NCBI GenBank assembly: GCA_963706905.1
Contig: CAVPNY010000015.1
Coordinates: 62,001-126,000, forward strand
Origin: CAVPNY01 sp963706905
GTDB lineage: Bacteria > Chloroflexota > Anaerolineae > Anaerolineales > UBA4823
Direction: 5' to 3'
DNA: 64,000 nucleotides
The notes under the pieces were generated by a model. It did no database searches. It saw only the letters and a list, made by a program, of their open reading frames with translations, and was not told the DNA's origin. The translations under genes were made by a program, and so were the position numbers. Positions 34,829-43,513 of the stretch are shown in pieces (position 1 is the stretch's first letter; the number at the start of each line of letters is the position of its first letter).

Positions 34829-37800
34829 ATGCCTGAACCACTTGATTTCCAGACCATTATCATGTCTCTGCAGCATTTCTGGGCTGACCACGGCTGTCTA
34901 ATCTGGCAGCCCTATTACACCCAGGTGGGGGCTGGGACGTATAATCCGGCTACCTTCCTGCGCGTCCTGGGACCTGAGCCCTGGAATGTGGCCTACGTCG
35001 AGCCCAGTATCCGCCCAGACGATGGTCGCTATGGAGAAAACCCCAACCGCATGCAGCAGCATTATCAGTTCCAGGTGATCCTCAAACCTGACCCTGGAAA
35101 TCCGCAGGAGCTGTATTTAAATTCTCTTGAAGCGGTGGGGATTGACCCGCGTATGCATGATATTCGCTTCGTCGAAGACAACTGGGAGTCGCCCGCCCTG
35201 GGCGCATGGGGTCTCGGTTGGGAAGTTTGGCTGGATGGGCAAGAGATCACCCAGTTTACTTATTTCCAGCAGGCAGGCGGGATCGTCCTGGATCCAGTTT
35301 CTGTGGAGCTTACTTATGGGTTGGACCGTATTGCCATCACCTTGCAACGAGTGCGTGGGTTTCAGGACATCCGCTGGAACACCCGCCCAAAAGAAGGCCT
35401 GAAAGCTGCTCGCTCGCTTACGGCGGGAGATGTGAACTTGCAAGCAGAACAACAGCACAGCCAGTATTATTTTGAAGTTGCCGATGTGGGGCGTTTGCGC
35501 CAGATGTACGATCTATTCGAAGCAGAAGCCAGGGCAGCCCTGGAAAAAGGTTTGGTCCTGCCTGCCCATGATTATATTCTCAAGTGTTCTCACACATTTA
35601 ATGTACTGGATACGCGTGGGGCGATTGGCGTCACAGAACGCCAGGCTCTATTTGGAAGGATGCGTGATCTGGCTCGCCTAACCGCGAATACCTATCTGGA
35701 GCAACGTCAGCGCCAGGAGTACCCCTGGCTGGACGAAAGCACAGAATTAACCAACCAGGATTCTCGACTGGCAGGTGTTTTGCCAGCTCAAGAGACGACT
35801 ACCCCGGCTCCGTTGCTTTTTGAAATTGGGACGGAAGAGCTGCCTGCTGCTGATCTTGAATCAGCCCTGAACCAATTGAGCCAGCGCGTTCCAGTATTGT
35901 TGGCTGATCTACGTCTTAAGCATGGTGAAGTGACGGTGAGTGGCACGCCACGTCGTCTGGTTATCACAGTCGCCGACCTGGATTCGCAGCAATCTGGCAT
36001 GGAGCAGGTGGTGAAAGGACCTCCAGCCAGCCGCGCCTTCGATTCGCTGGGCGTGCCCACGCCCGCGGCAGAAGGCTTTGCTCGCAGCAAAGGCGTGTCA
36101 GTAAGTGATTTGCAAATTCGTGAGCTGGATGGTGGGCAATATGTTACCGCCATGGTGCGGTCACCGGGACAACCAACTCTTCATGTGCTTGCCGGCGCCC
36201 TGCCGGGCCTGGTTGCGGCCTTGCGTTTTGATAAATCGATGCGCTGGAACACAAGCAATGTGTCTTTCTCCAGGCCAATCCGCTGGTTGCTGGCTTTGTA
36301 TGGTGAGCAGATTGTTCCGTTTGAATATGCAGGTCTGCACTCTGGGAGGATCACCCGCGGCTTACGTTTTAGCCACCATGAAGAGATTCAGGTTCGGGAC
36401 CTTACAGAATATCTCTCAGCCATGCAGGCCCAGGGGATCATCCTGGGTAGCGCCGAACGCCTGGCGGGCATTCAGCAGCAGTTGATCACTCTATCCAGCC
36501 AGGTGGGCGGCTCAATCACCGAAGACTCTGACCTGGTCGCTGAAGTGACAAATCTGGTTGAAGCCCCAGCCGGGATCTGTGGATCCTTTGCTGTCAATCA
36601 CCTGGAACTACCCGGTGAAGTATTGATTTCGGTCATGAAAAAACACCAGCGTTATTTCCCAGTCGAGAAGGCAGGGAAATTGATGCCGTACTTTATCGCC
36701 ATCACCAACCGGGGTGGGAATGACTTTGACCAGGATCAGGAGCTGGTCATAGAAGGAAATGAGCATGTTATTCGGGCGCGTTTCGCAGACGCCGCCTTCT
36801 TTATCAATGATGACCTAAAGAAACCACTGGAGGATTATCTGCCCAGATTGGACACGCTCATCTTCCAGACGAAATTAGGTTCAATGTTGGACAAAACGCG
36901 CCGGATCCAACAACTCACTGATGACTTGATCGACCAGATGAGCCATGATCCCGATCAGGCCGCTACTGCCAGGCGGGCAGCCCGGCTATGCAAGGCGGAC
37001 CTGGTGACGAAGATGGTGGTAGAAATGACTTCCCTGCAGGGTGTAATCGGTCAGATCTATGCTCTTCGTTCTGGTGAATCGCCAGAGGTCGCTCAGGCTA
37101 TCTTTGAGCATTACCTGCCACGCTATGCCGGGGATCGCCTGCCTGCCGGTCTCCCCGGGCTGGTGGTTGGTCTGGCTGACCGATTGGATACTCTGTCTGG
37201 CTTATTTGCGGCTGGCCTGGCACCAACCGGTGCTAAGGATCCCTTCGGCCAACGGCGTGCTGCCTTAGGTCTGGTCAGCAATTTGATTGGGTGGGACATG
37301 GATTTTGATCTGCGCCTGGCGCTATCTGCCGCGGCAAGACGCCTGCCATTGGAGATGAGCGATGCTACCCGGGCTGCCTGCCTGACTTTTGTTATAGAAC
37401 GGCTGCGCAACATGTTGCTTGAAAAAGGTTTTCGCTATGATATTGTAGATTCCGTGCTGGCGGTGCAAGGGGATAATCCGGCGCGCGCACTGCGTGCGGT
37501 CCAATCTTTGGAGGACTGGGTGAAACGTCCGGATTGGAGCAGCATCTTGCCGGCTTACGCCCGGTGCGTGCGGATTACTCGAGACCAGGCAGTTAAATTT
37601 GAGGTGGATCCATCCGCCTTTGTGGAACCTGCTGAACGGAACCTGTTTGCTGCCCTGCAAACTGCAGAAATGACTCAGCAAGAATCCGGTTCGGTGAACG
37701 ATTTTTTGGCTTGTTTCCTTCCCATGATCCCAGCCATCAACCAATTCTTCGAAGGTGTGCTGGTTATGACGGAAAATCAATCCCAGCGCGAGAACCGGTT

Positions 37801-37870
37801 AGGTCTGTTGCAACGCGTTGCACGCCTGGCGGACGGGGTGGCAGATTTTTCCAGGCTGGAAGGATTTTAG
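34829..37870 (+). CDS. glyQS: Glycyl-tRNA synthetase, fused alpha and beta chains
   Basis: 1013 residues charging tRNA-Gly. Residues 1-~290 are a complete alpha chain (FWADHGCLIWQPYYTQVGAG, QFQVILKPDPGN, ELTYGLDRIAI). After a ~35-residue linker, the beta chain starts at about residue 328 (LLFEIGTEELPAADLESAL) and runs through KHQRYFPVE, a helical HD-like part and the C-terminal anticodon-binding region. Usually these are two genes, glyQ and glyS; one-gene fusions are known in some bacteria. No frameshift is needed to read it. It has its own promoter just after the DsbA terminator, and muiA-like follows after 14 nt. Confidence 0.95.
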   Translation: MPEPLDFQTIIMSLQHFWADHGCLIWQPYYTQVGAGTYNPATFLRVLGPEPWNVAYVEPSIRPDDGRYGENPNRMQQHYQFQVILKPDPGNPQELYLNSLEAVGIDPRMHDIRFVEDNWESPALGAWGLGWEVWLDGQEITQFTYFQQAGGIVLDPVSVELTYGLDRIAITLQRVRGFQDIRWNTRPKEGLKAARSLTAGDVNLQAEQQHSQYYFEVADVGRLRQMYDLFEAEARAALEKGLVLPAHDYILKCSHTFNVLDTRGAIGVTERQALFGRMRDLARLTANTYLEQRQRQEYPWLDESTELTNQDSRLAGVLPAQETTTPAPLLFEIGTEELPAADLESALNQLSQRVPVLLADLRLKHGEVTVSGTPRRLVITVADLDSQQSGMEQVVKGPPASRAFDSLGVPTPAAEGFARSKGVSVSDLQIRELDGGQYVTAMVRSPGQPTLHVLAGALPGLVAALRFDKSMRWNTSNVSFSRPIRWLLALYGEQIVPFEYAGLHSGRITRGLRFSHHEEIQVRDLTEYLSAMQAQGIILGSAERLAGIQQQLITLSSQVGGSITEDSDLVAEVTNLVEAPAGICGSFAVNHLELPGEVLISVMKKHQRYFPVEKAGKLMPYFIAITNRGGNDFDQDQELVIEGNEHVIRARFADAAFFINDDLKKPLEDYLPRLDTLIFQTKLGSMLDKTRRIQQLTDDLIDQMSHDPDQAATARRAARLCKADLVTKMVVEMTSLQGVIGQIYALRSGESPEVAQAIFEHYLPRYAGDRLPAGLPGLVVGLADRLDTLSGLFAAGLAPTGAKDPFGQRRAALGLVSNLIGWDMDFDLRLALSAAARRLPLEMSDATRAACLTFVIERLRNMLLEKGFRYDIVDSVLAVQGDNPARALRAVQSLEDWVKRPDWSSILPAYARCVRITRDQAVKFEVDPSAFVEPAERNLFAALQTAEMTQQESGSVNDFLACFLPMIPAINQFFEGVLVMTENQSQRENRLGLLQRVARLADGVADFSRLEGF

Positions 37871-37884
37871 GATAGGGAGTGATA

Positions 37885-39466
37885 ATGACTGAGCTGAACT
37901 CGAAGATTGTTGAGGTGACTGTCTATAATGACCGGGCGCGTGTTACCCGTCGCGGCGCAATGCATTTAGAAACGGGAGCAAACCGTCTGAGTATTACCAA
38001 CCTGCCTTTGACACTCAACCCCGAATTCGGCGCGCGCCTCAGCGCGCGGGAATACCCGGGCGCGTCTGCTTGGCCTGGAAATCGAGCGCGCCTATTTCAT
38101 TGAAACCCCCTCTGAGCAAATCCATCAGCTCGAAGAGCAGATCGAGACTCTTAAAGATGAGATCAGTGGCGTGGAGGCACAGATTGAACTTGCCCGCCAG
38201 TCTAGAGCTAACCTGGCGGCTATATCCTCCAGGACGAATACTTATGCAATGGCACTGGCTGCCGGGGCGATGGCGCTTAAAGATCAGCTGGCTTTGTTTG
38301 ATGGGTTAAGTGATCGTATGGGAGAATTGGATAAATCGATCCAGGGATCCCTTATCCTCCAACGCCAGATGCAGCGGCGCCTCGAGAAACTGGTCAATGA
38401 ACTTCAGCGCTGGCAGGGCGTTCCACGGCGAGAGTTTTATACCGCCCATATTGATGTAGAGATCCTCAGCCCTGGTGATCTGACGATTGAGTTGGTTTAC
38501 ATGGTTTCGAGTGTGAGTTGGCAGTCGATTTATGATTTCCGGCTGGTGGAAGCAGACGAAACCCGGCCAGCTCTTGAAGCGGGTTACCTGGCGCAAGTAA
38601 CCCAGCGTTCCGGTGAAGACTGGCAAGACGTCTCGCTGGCGTTGTCTACGGCCAGGCCAGCGATGGCTGGCAGACTGCCAGAGTTGGATCCCTGGTTCAT
38701 CGGACCACCGCCTCCGCCAGTGATCCCGCGCCCGGCGCCTGTTGAATTTGCCAGCGCCAAACCTATGCGAGCTAAGGCAGCCCGGGCTGCCCCCATGCTG
38801 GCGATGGAAGATGTAGAGGCCGAAGTGGTAGAGGCAGAAGTTGATCAAAGTGGCGCGGCTGTGACTTACCGGGTTCCGATGACCGTTTCGATCCCCGCGG
38901 ACGGAGCGCCGCACAAAGTTACCGTGGTGAACTTTCAACTGGAGCCAGAACTGGACTTTGTGACTGTCCCTAAATTGGTGGAAGTAGTCTACCGCAGAGC
39001 CAAGGTGATTAATCATAGCCCCTATACACTTCTACCAGGATCAGTCAATCTGTTCGCCGGGGATGAATTTGTTGGGACGGCGCGCCTGGATTTGACCGCT
39101 TCGCAAGGGGAGATCGAGCTACCACTGGGGGTGGATGACCGGATCAAGGTTGAGCGTGAATTAAAGCGCAGGGAAGTTGACAAGAAACTGATTGGCAACA
39201 AGCGGCGGATCACATATGCGTATGAGATCAAACTGGAAAACGTGCTGCCGAAGCCAGTCCAGCTAACTTTGCACGATCAGTTTCCGGTTTCAAAACACGA
39301 GGAAGTCAAGATCAAGTTAGAAAGTGCTGACCCGCGACCGACTGAACAATCAGAACTCCACCAATTGAAATGGATTGTAAACCTGGCTGCTCAAGAGAAG
39401 TGCCTGGTGCGTTTTGATTTCAGTGTGGAATTTCCTCCGACGCTGGATGTGGTTGGCTTGCCTTGA
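37885..39466 (+). CDS. Mucoidy inhibitor MuiA-like protein (DUF4140/DUF4139), frameshifted
   Basis: N-terminal DUF4140 (IVEVTVYNDRARVTRRG, NRLSITNLPLTL), a coiled-coil (IHQLEEQIETLKDEISGVEAQ) and a beta-rich DUF4139 domain (SVSWQSIYDFRL, TQRSGEDWQDVSLALSTARP, NHSPYTLLPGSVNLFAGDEFVG). The family is of unclear function; one member was named for suppressing mucoidy. The frame shifts +1 at the C4 run 38019-38022: before it LPLTLNP, after it NSARASARGNTRARLLGLE, so removing one C restores ~527 residues. ATG 37885 is preferred over GTG 37879 because GGGAG precedes it. No signal peptide was seen. Confidence 0.8.
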
Positions 39467-39470
39467 GCGT

Positions 39471-40802
39471 TTATGTGCCTCGGCTGCCAACTTGATCCAT
39501 ATAATCTTTGATCAGCGGCACAGCGATCAAGCGCTCATAAAAGAAATTATTGACAATATTGATCACCTCAGCCCGGGCGGCTTCAGCCTCAGCGGTCAAC
39601 GATTGCCCGCCCTCTTGCCGGCTGAGGATGTCACGCAAGCGCAGTAAATAGCGCACTATTTCAGTTTCTTGTTCGCCTTCCAGCGCGTGGATCACTGACA
39701 GGATCAATTGGTCGGCTTGCCTTAAGATCTCATCCAGAGGAATACTTGCCTCTGGTTCAAATGCATCATCAATGGTGCGGATTAACGACCAAACCTGGTA
39801 CAACATCGTGGATGGCTCGTCGAATAGCTCGCGTAAAAATGCCGCTTCCTCATACTTGCCAGTCAGGCGGAAGACATTGTACATGCGCTTGGCTGCCTTG
39901 CCATAATTAATATCTTTGGTCAGGTATTTATTGACTTCTTTCTCCAACTGGGCAACATAATCATCCAGGGCGTTAGCGTTGACTTGCCTGGCTAGCTTAG
40001 AAAAGATCGGTACCGATTCGGCCTCCAGGTAGACCTCCTGAAAATACGGGTCCAGATATCCGTCAAGGGGAGTGATGCTGCCATCTGGAGCTTCCCAGGT
40101 GACATCGAGCATATTGGAGGCATTGGCCAGTTGACCGCGACTTGGATCGGCAATCACCCAATCTAGTTTGCACCATCCTGGCTCTGCAGCAACATCCTCC
40201 CAGTGCACCACCAGGGGTGTTCCGTCAAGTTGGGTCGCGTTAAACTGACCAGCCTGGACCTCTGCAAGTGACCAACTAACCGGAGAGCCTGCCTTCCGTT
40301 GCCGGTCAGCGCGCAAGATTTCATATGGGTAAGATCCGAATTTAACCTCAATAAGCTGGTATGTGGGTCCCTTAGCTGTCTCCAATGCCTTCTGGCGAAT
40401 GAGTTGGGCAAGGATCTGGCAGGCCTCAGCGCGCGTGGGGGCGATTATATTAACGCGCTCGAAAAAGTCGCAATCTCCGGGATAAGTCTGGATTTTGGAT
40501 TGTGCCGCAGATCCAGAGAGCGCTAGAGCGGTCTCGACTTTACCTGGCTGGTCTTTAAACTCGATCAGCCGGCCGATCTCTCGAAAGTGGGCCAGTTGAT
40601 CGGCATTGAAATCGAGCATAGCTACGCGGTGGCCGAAAACCCCGCTTTGAACATCGAAAGTTATCTCCTGTCCAGATGAAGCTGCCATGGCAGACAGCCA
40701 GCGAAGCGCCTCTGGTTCGTCTAGCTCGACGCCCAGGCGCCGGGCGGATTCGATAATGCGGTTTAGGTTGGAGCTTGGCGAGGAAGATGGGTCGGCGGGC
40801 AT
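39471..40802 (-). CDS. Conserved-looking protein of unknown function
   Basis: 443 residues, soluble, no signal peptide. I do not recognise the family. A motif KIQTYPGDCDFFERVNI (residues ~105-121) has the G-D-x-D-x-F/E spacing of minimal nucleotidyltransferases, followed by ARAEACQILAQLIRQKA-type helix and YQLIEVKFGSYPYEI; a nucleotidyltransferase-like core is a hypothesis only. The C-terminal half (from ~LARQVNANALDDYVAQLEKEV) is helical. ATG 40802 has AGGAGA 8 nt upstream. Convergent with muiA-like (4 nt apart). Confidence 0.75.
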   Translation of the reverse strand: MPADPSSSPSSNLNRIIESARRLGVELDEPEALRWLSAMAASSGQEITFDVQSGVFGHRVAMLDFNADQLAHFREIGRLIEFKDQPGKVETALALSGSAAQSKIQTYPGDCDFFERVNIIAPTRAEACQILAQLIRQKALETAKGPTYQLIEVKFGSYPYEILRADRQRKAGSPVSWSLAEVQAGQFNATQLDGTPLVVHWEDVAAEPGWCKLDWVIADPSRGQLANASNMLDVTWEAPDGSITPLDGYLDPYFQEVYLEAESVPIFSKLARQVNANALDDYVAQLEKEVNKYLTKDINYGKAAKRMYNVFRLTGKYEEAAFLRELFDEPSTMLYQVWSLIRTIDDAFEPEASIPLDEILRQADQLILSVIHALEGEQETEIVRYLLRLRDILSRQEGGQSLTAEAEAARAEVINIVNNFFYERLIAVPLIKDYMDQVGSRGT

Positions 40803-40853
40803 AGGATATATCTCCTGGGCGAATAAAAATGGATGACAATCATGTTTGAATAA

Positions 40854-41402
40854 TTAATTTTCCTGAGCATCCCTGATCCGGCAAAATAAGGATGCCTGCT
40901 CAATGGCATCTTCCAGGGCGTTATGAGTGAGACTCTGGACGTCTGGGATGCGTTTGGCGATCACTCGCATCGATGTATCTCCCCAGGATGAGTTCCATTT
41001 ACCCATGGAATAAGCTTTGATATCCAGGGCAGTGTGACCAAAGGGATTCCATCCCAGAAAACGATAAAAATAATCACACACGAACATCCAATCGAACGGG
41101 GCATTAAAAGCGATCATGACCGGCTTGTGTCCGGCTGGTGTTACTTCAGCCAGCCAGGTTGCGAAGCGCTGCATGGCTTCCTGTGGGGGAACGCCGTGTT
41201 GCTCCAGATATTGAAGCGAGAGCCCATGGATATCGAAGGCCTCAGAGGTTAGCGCCGGATGGACTGGTGTTAATTCAATGTAGAATGTCTGGCGAGGTTC
41301 CTCGAGCGTGCAGGCGCCGATCGACAACAACGAATAATCAGCAGGGTTCGGTCCAGCGGTTTCGATATCAACGGAGATGAAGATTTCACTGGTAGCGTGC
41401 AT
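40854..41402 (-). CDS. DEDDh 3'-5' exonuclease (DnaQ/RNase T-like)
   Basis: 182 residues. Exonuclease motifs are in order: Exo I SVDIETAGP, Exo II NAPFDWMFV, Exo III THNALEDAIEQA, giving a complete DEDDh catalytic set. Such enzymes trim DNA or RNA 3' ends; a free-standing protein of this size could be RNase T/oligoribonuclease-like or a DnaQ-like editor. ATG 41402 was chosen because translation upstream would cover its own TATAAT (41417-41412 on the minus strand), which ends 9 nt before the start. Divergent from dnaG. Confidence 0.85.
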   Translation of the reverse strand: MHATSEIFISVDIETAGPNPADYSLLSIGACTLEEPRQTFYIELTPVHPALTSEAFDIHGLSLQYLEQHGVPPQEAMQRFATWLAEVTPAGHKPVMIAFNAPFDWMFVCDYFYRFLGWNPFGHTALDIKAYSMGKWNSSWGDTSMRVIAKRIPDVQSLTHNALEDAIEQASLFCRIRDAQEN

Positions 41403-41489
41403 TCTACCTATATTATAACCACTAACAAAATTGATATGGAATGTCGAATTTCTAGGTGGAGCATTTTGGGTTCCTGTGACTGTCTCAAC

Positions 41490-41498
41490 TGGTATAAT
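41490..41498 (+). promoter_or_regulatory. Extended -10 promoter of dnaG-rpoD
   Basis: TGGTATAAT, extended -10. A weak -35 (TTCCTG) lies 16 nt upstream of the TATAAT. Predicted leader about 60 nt before ATG 41564. Confidence 0.5.
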
Positions 41499-41563
41499 TC
41501 GCACACATCTCCTGACCCCCTAGCGACGGGTATCCTCTGACAGGTCACCGATTGGTTGCATTT

Positions 41564-43513
41564 ATGTCCACGGTAGATGAGATTAAAACCCGAGTTGATA
41601 TCGTGGATCTGGTTTCAGAAACGGTGCAGTTACGCCGGTCAGGGAAAAACTACACCGGTTTTTGCCCCTTCCACAGTAATTCGCGTACCCCCGCATTTGT
41701 CGTCTTCCCGGAGACGGGCACCTGGCGTTGTTTCGGACAGTGCAATGAAGGTGGGGATATCTTTGGCTTTGTAATGAAGAAGGAGGGCTGGGATTTTGGC
41801 GAAGCGCTAACCTTTCTGGCTGAGCGTGCTGGGGTTGATCTAAAACCGCCCACGCCGCAGGAGCAGGCTGCTGCCGAAGAGAATGATAACCTGCGCCTTA
41901 TCCTGGAAGACGCCGCCACCTTTTTTCATCATCAATTGGTGAACACACCTGCCGGTCGCACGGTTCAAACCTACCTGCGCCAGCAACGTGGCCTGACGGA
42001 TGAGACGATGGAAGTCTTCGGTCTCGGGTATGCCCCGGATGCCTGGGAGGCTGGACTCAATCACTTCAAATCTAAGGGGTATTCCCAACAAGATCTACTG
42101 GCATGTGGGCTGTTGACAGAGCGCGAGGGCGGTGCAGGATCTTCAGGAACTGGAACCTACGATCGTTTTCGCAACCGGATCATGTTCTCAATTCGAGATG
42201 AACGCGGCAGGATGGCTGGTTTTGGCGCGCGCATCGTTGATCCCCAGGATATTCCTAAGTTTCTTAACTCGCCCCAAACGGCGCTGTTTGATAAGGGACG
42301 CTTGTTGTTTGGGCTGGATCGAGCGCGAAAAGCATTGCGCGTCCAGGACCAGGCAGTTATTGTGGAAGGTTATCTGGATGTGATCGCCCTGCATCAGGCA
42401 GGATTCACCAACGTGGTTTCACCGATGGGCACCGCGTTGACCGAAGCCCAGTTACGCCTGCTCAAGCGCTTCACGCGACGCATTATCCTCGCCTTGGATT
42501 CCGACGCGGCAGGCGATAAAGCCACACTGCGCGGCTTACAGATAGCCCGCCAGGCTTTGGATCGTGAGTCAGACCCGGTTTTCGATGCGCGCGGGCTGTT
42601 GGGCAACGAGGCTCGCCTGCAAGCGGATATTCGCGTAACGACATTACCGCAAGGGGTGGATCCAGATGAAGTTGTCAGGCAGGATCCGTCTGAATGGGAG
42701 CGTATTGTTGCCTCAGCCCGACCGATCGTGGTGCACGTCATGGAAACTCTGGCTGCCGGCCGGGACTTGGATGATCCCAAAGTCAAGACAGAGATTGCTG
42801 GGCAGGTGGTACCGCTGATTGAAGATATCCCCAGCCCGATCGAGCGCGACACCTATCGCCAGCGGCTGGCGCGTTTGTTGCGCGTCGATGAGCGTACTTT
42901 GTTGGAAGGCACAGGTTCGGGTCCTTCCCGGACGCGAGCGCGGCCCCAATTCAGGGCTGAGCAGCAACCAGCTGTTCATGAGATTCAGTCCGACCAGGCA
43001 GCTTCTCCTGCACAGGTGGTGGCTGATCCCCAGGAAGCATATTGCCTCAGCATCCTTCTGCGCCATCCAGACTTGCTTAACCGCATCGATCGGGCTTTGC
43101 AGGAAGATGATCTGAACCGACTCAGCTTTGATGATTTTCAGTCTGCAGACTTTCAAACTCTCTTCAGGTTGATTCAGGAGTCATTAAAGCAGGACCATGC
43201 AGAGCCGATGTTTTATGTACAGAATTGGCTCAGCTTGCCCTTGATGGAGACGGCTGACCGATTACTTTTGCTAACTCAACGACTTACCGGTCCGGAAGAC
43301 CGGATTCTGGAAGACTTGCTAAGAGCTTTGGTGTCTTTGCGTCAAAAACGTATTCATCAGGAGATCGACCACGTACGGTTCTTGATGGAGGAGGCCCAGC
43401 TTGCAGGAGATGCTCGCGCCAGCGAATACCAGCAAATTATGGTGCAATACACACTCACTCTCAATCGTTTACACCAGGCAAAATCGCATTATACAAACCA
43501 CGTGATCCAATGA
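41564..43513 (+). CDS. dnaG: DNA primase
   Basis: ~649 residues synthesising RNA primers at the replication fork. Order: CHC2 zinc finger (FCPFHSNSRTPAF...WRCFGQCNEGGD), the N-terminal RNA-polymerase subdomain (VFGLGYAPDAWEAGL, YDRFRNRIMFSI), TOPRIM (VIVEGYLDVIALHQAGF, ALDSDAAGDKA), then a helicase-binding C-terminal domain. The zinc knuckle is C-F-G-Q-C, one residue longer than the usual C-x2-C. ATG 41564 (MSTVDEIKTRVDIVD) is the conserved start; in-frame codons from 41552 are less likely. Overlaps rpoD by 4 nt, the classical macromolecular-synthesis arrangement. Confidence 0.95.
   Translation: MSTVDEIKTRVDIVDLVSETVQLRRSGKNYTGFCPFHSNSRTPAFVVFPETGTWRCFGQCNEGGDIFGFVMKKEGWDFGEALTFLAERAGVDLKPPTPQEQAAAEENDNLRLILEDAATFFHHQLVNTPAGRTVQTYLRQQRGLTDETMEVFGLGYAPDAWEAGLNHFKSKGYSQQDLLACGLLTEREGGAGSSGTGTYDRFRNRIMFSIRDERGRMAGFGARIVDPQDIPKFLNSPQTALFDKGRLLFGLDRARKALRVQDQAVIVEGYLDVIALHQAGFTNVVSPMGTALTEAQLRLLKRFTRRIILALDSDAAGDKATLRGLQIARQALDRESDPVFDARGLLGNEARLQADIRVTTLPQGVDPDEVVRQDPSEWERIVASARPIVVHVMETLAAGRDLDDPKVKTEIAGQVVPLIEDIPSPIERDTYRQRLARLLRVDERTLLEGTGSGPSRTRARPQFRAEQQPAVHEIQSDQAASPAQVVADPQEAYCLSILLRHPDLLNRIDRALQEDDLNRLSFDDFQSADFQTLFRLIQESLKQDHAEPMFYVQNWLSLPLMETADRLLLLTQRLTGPEDRILEDLLRALVSLRQKRIHQEIDHVRFLMEEAQLAGDARASEYQQIMVQYTLTLNRLHQAKSHYTNHVIQ

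Noticed and set aside
38306..39016. 236-codon minus-strand open frame
   Set aside because: Antisense to the MuiA-like gene; His/Arg-rich shadow.
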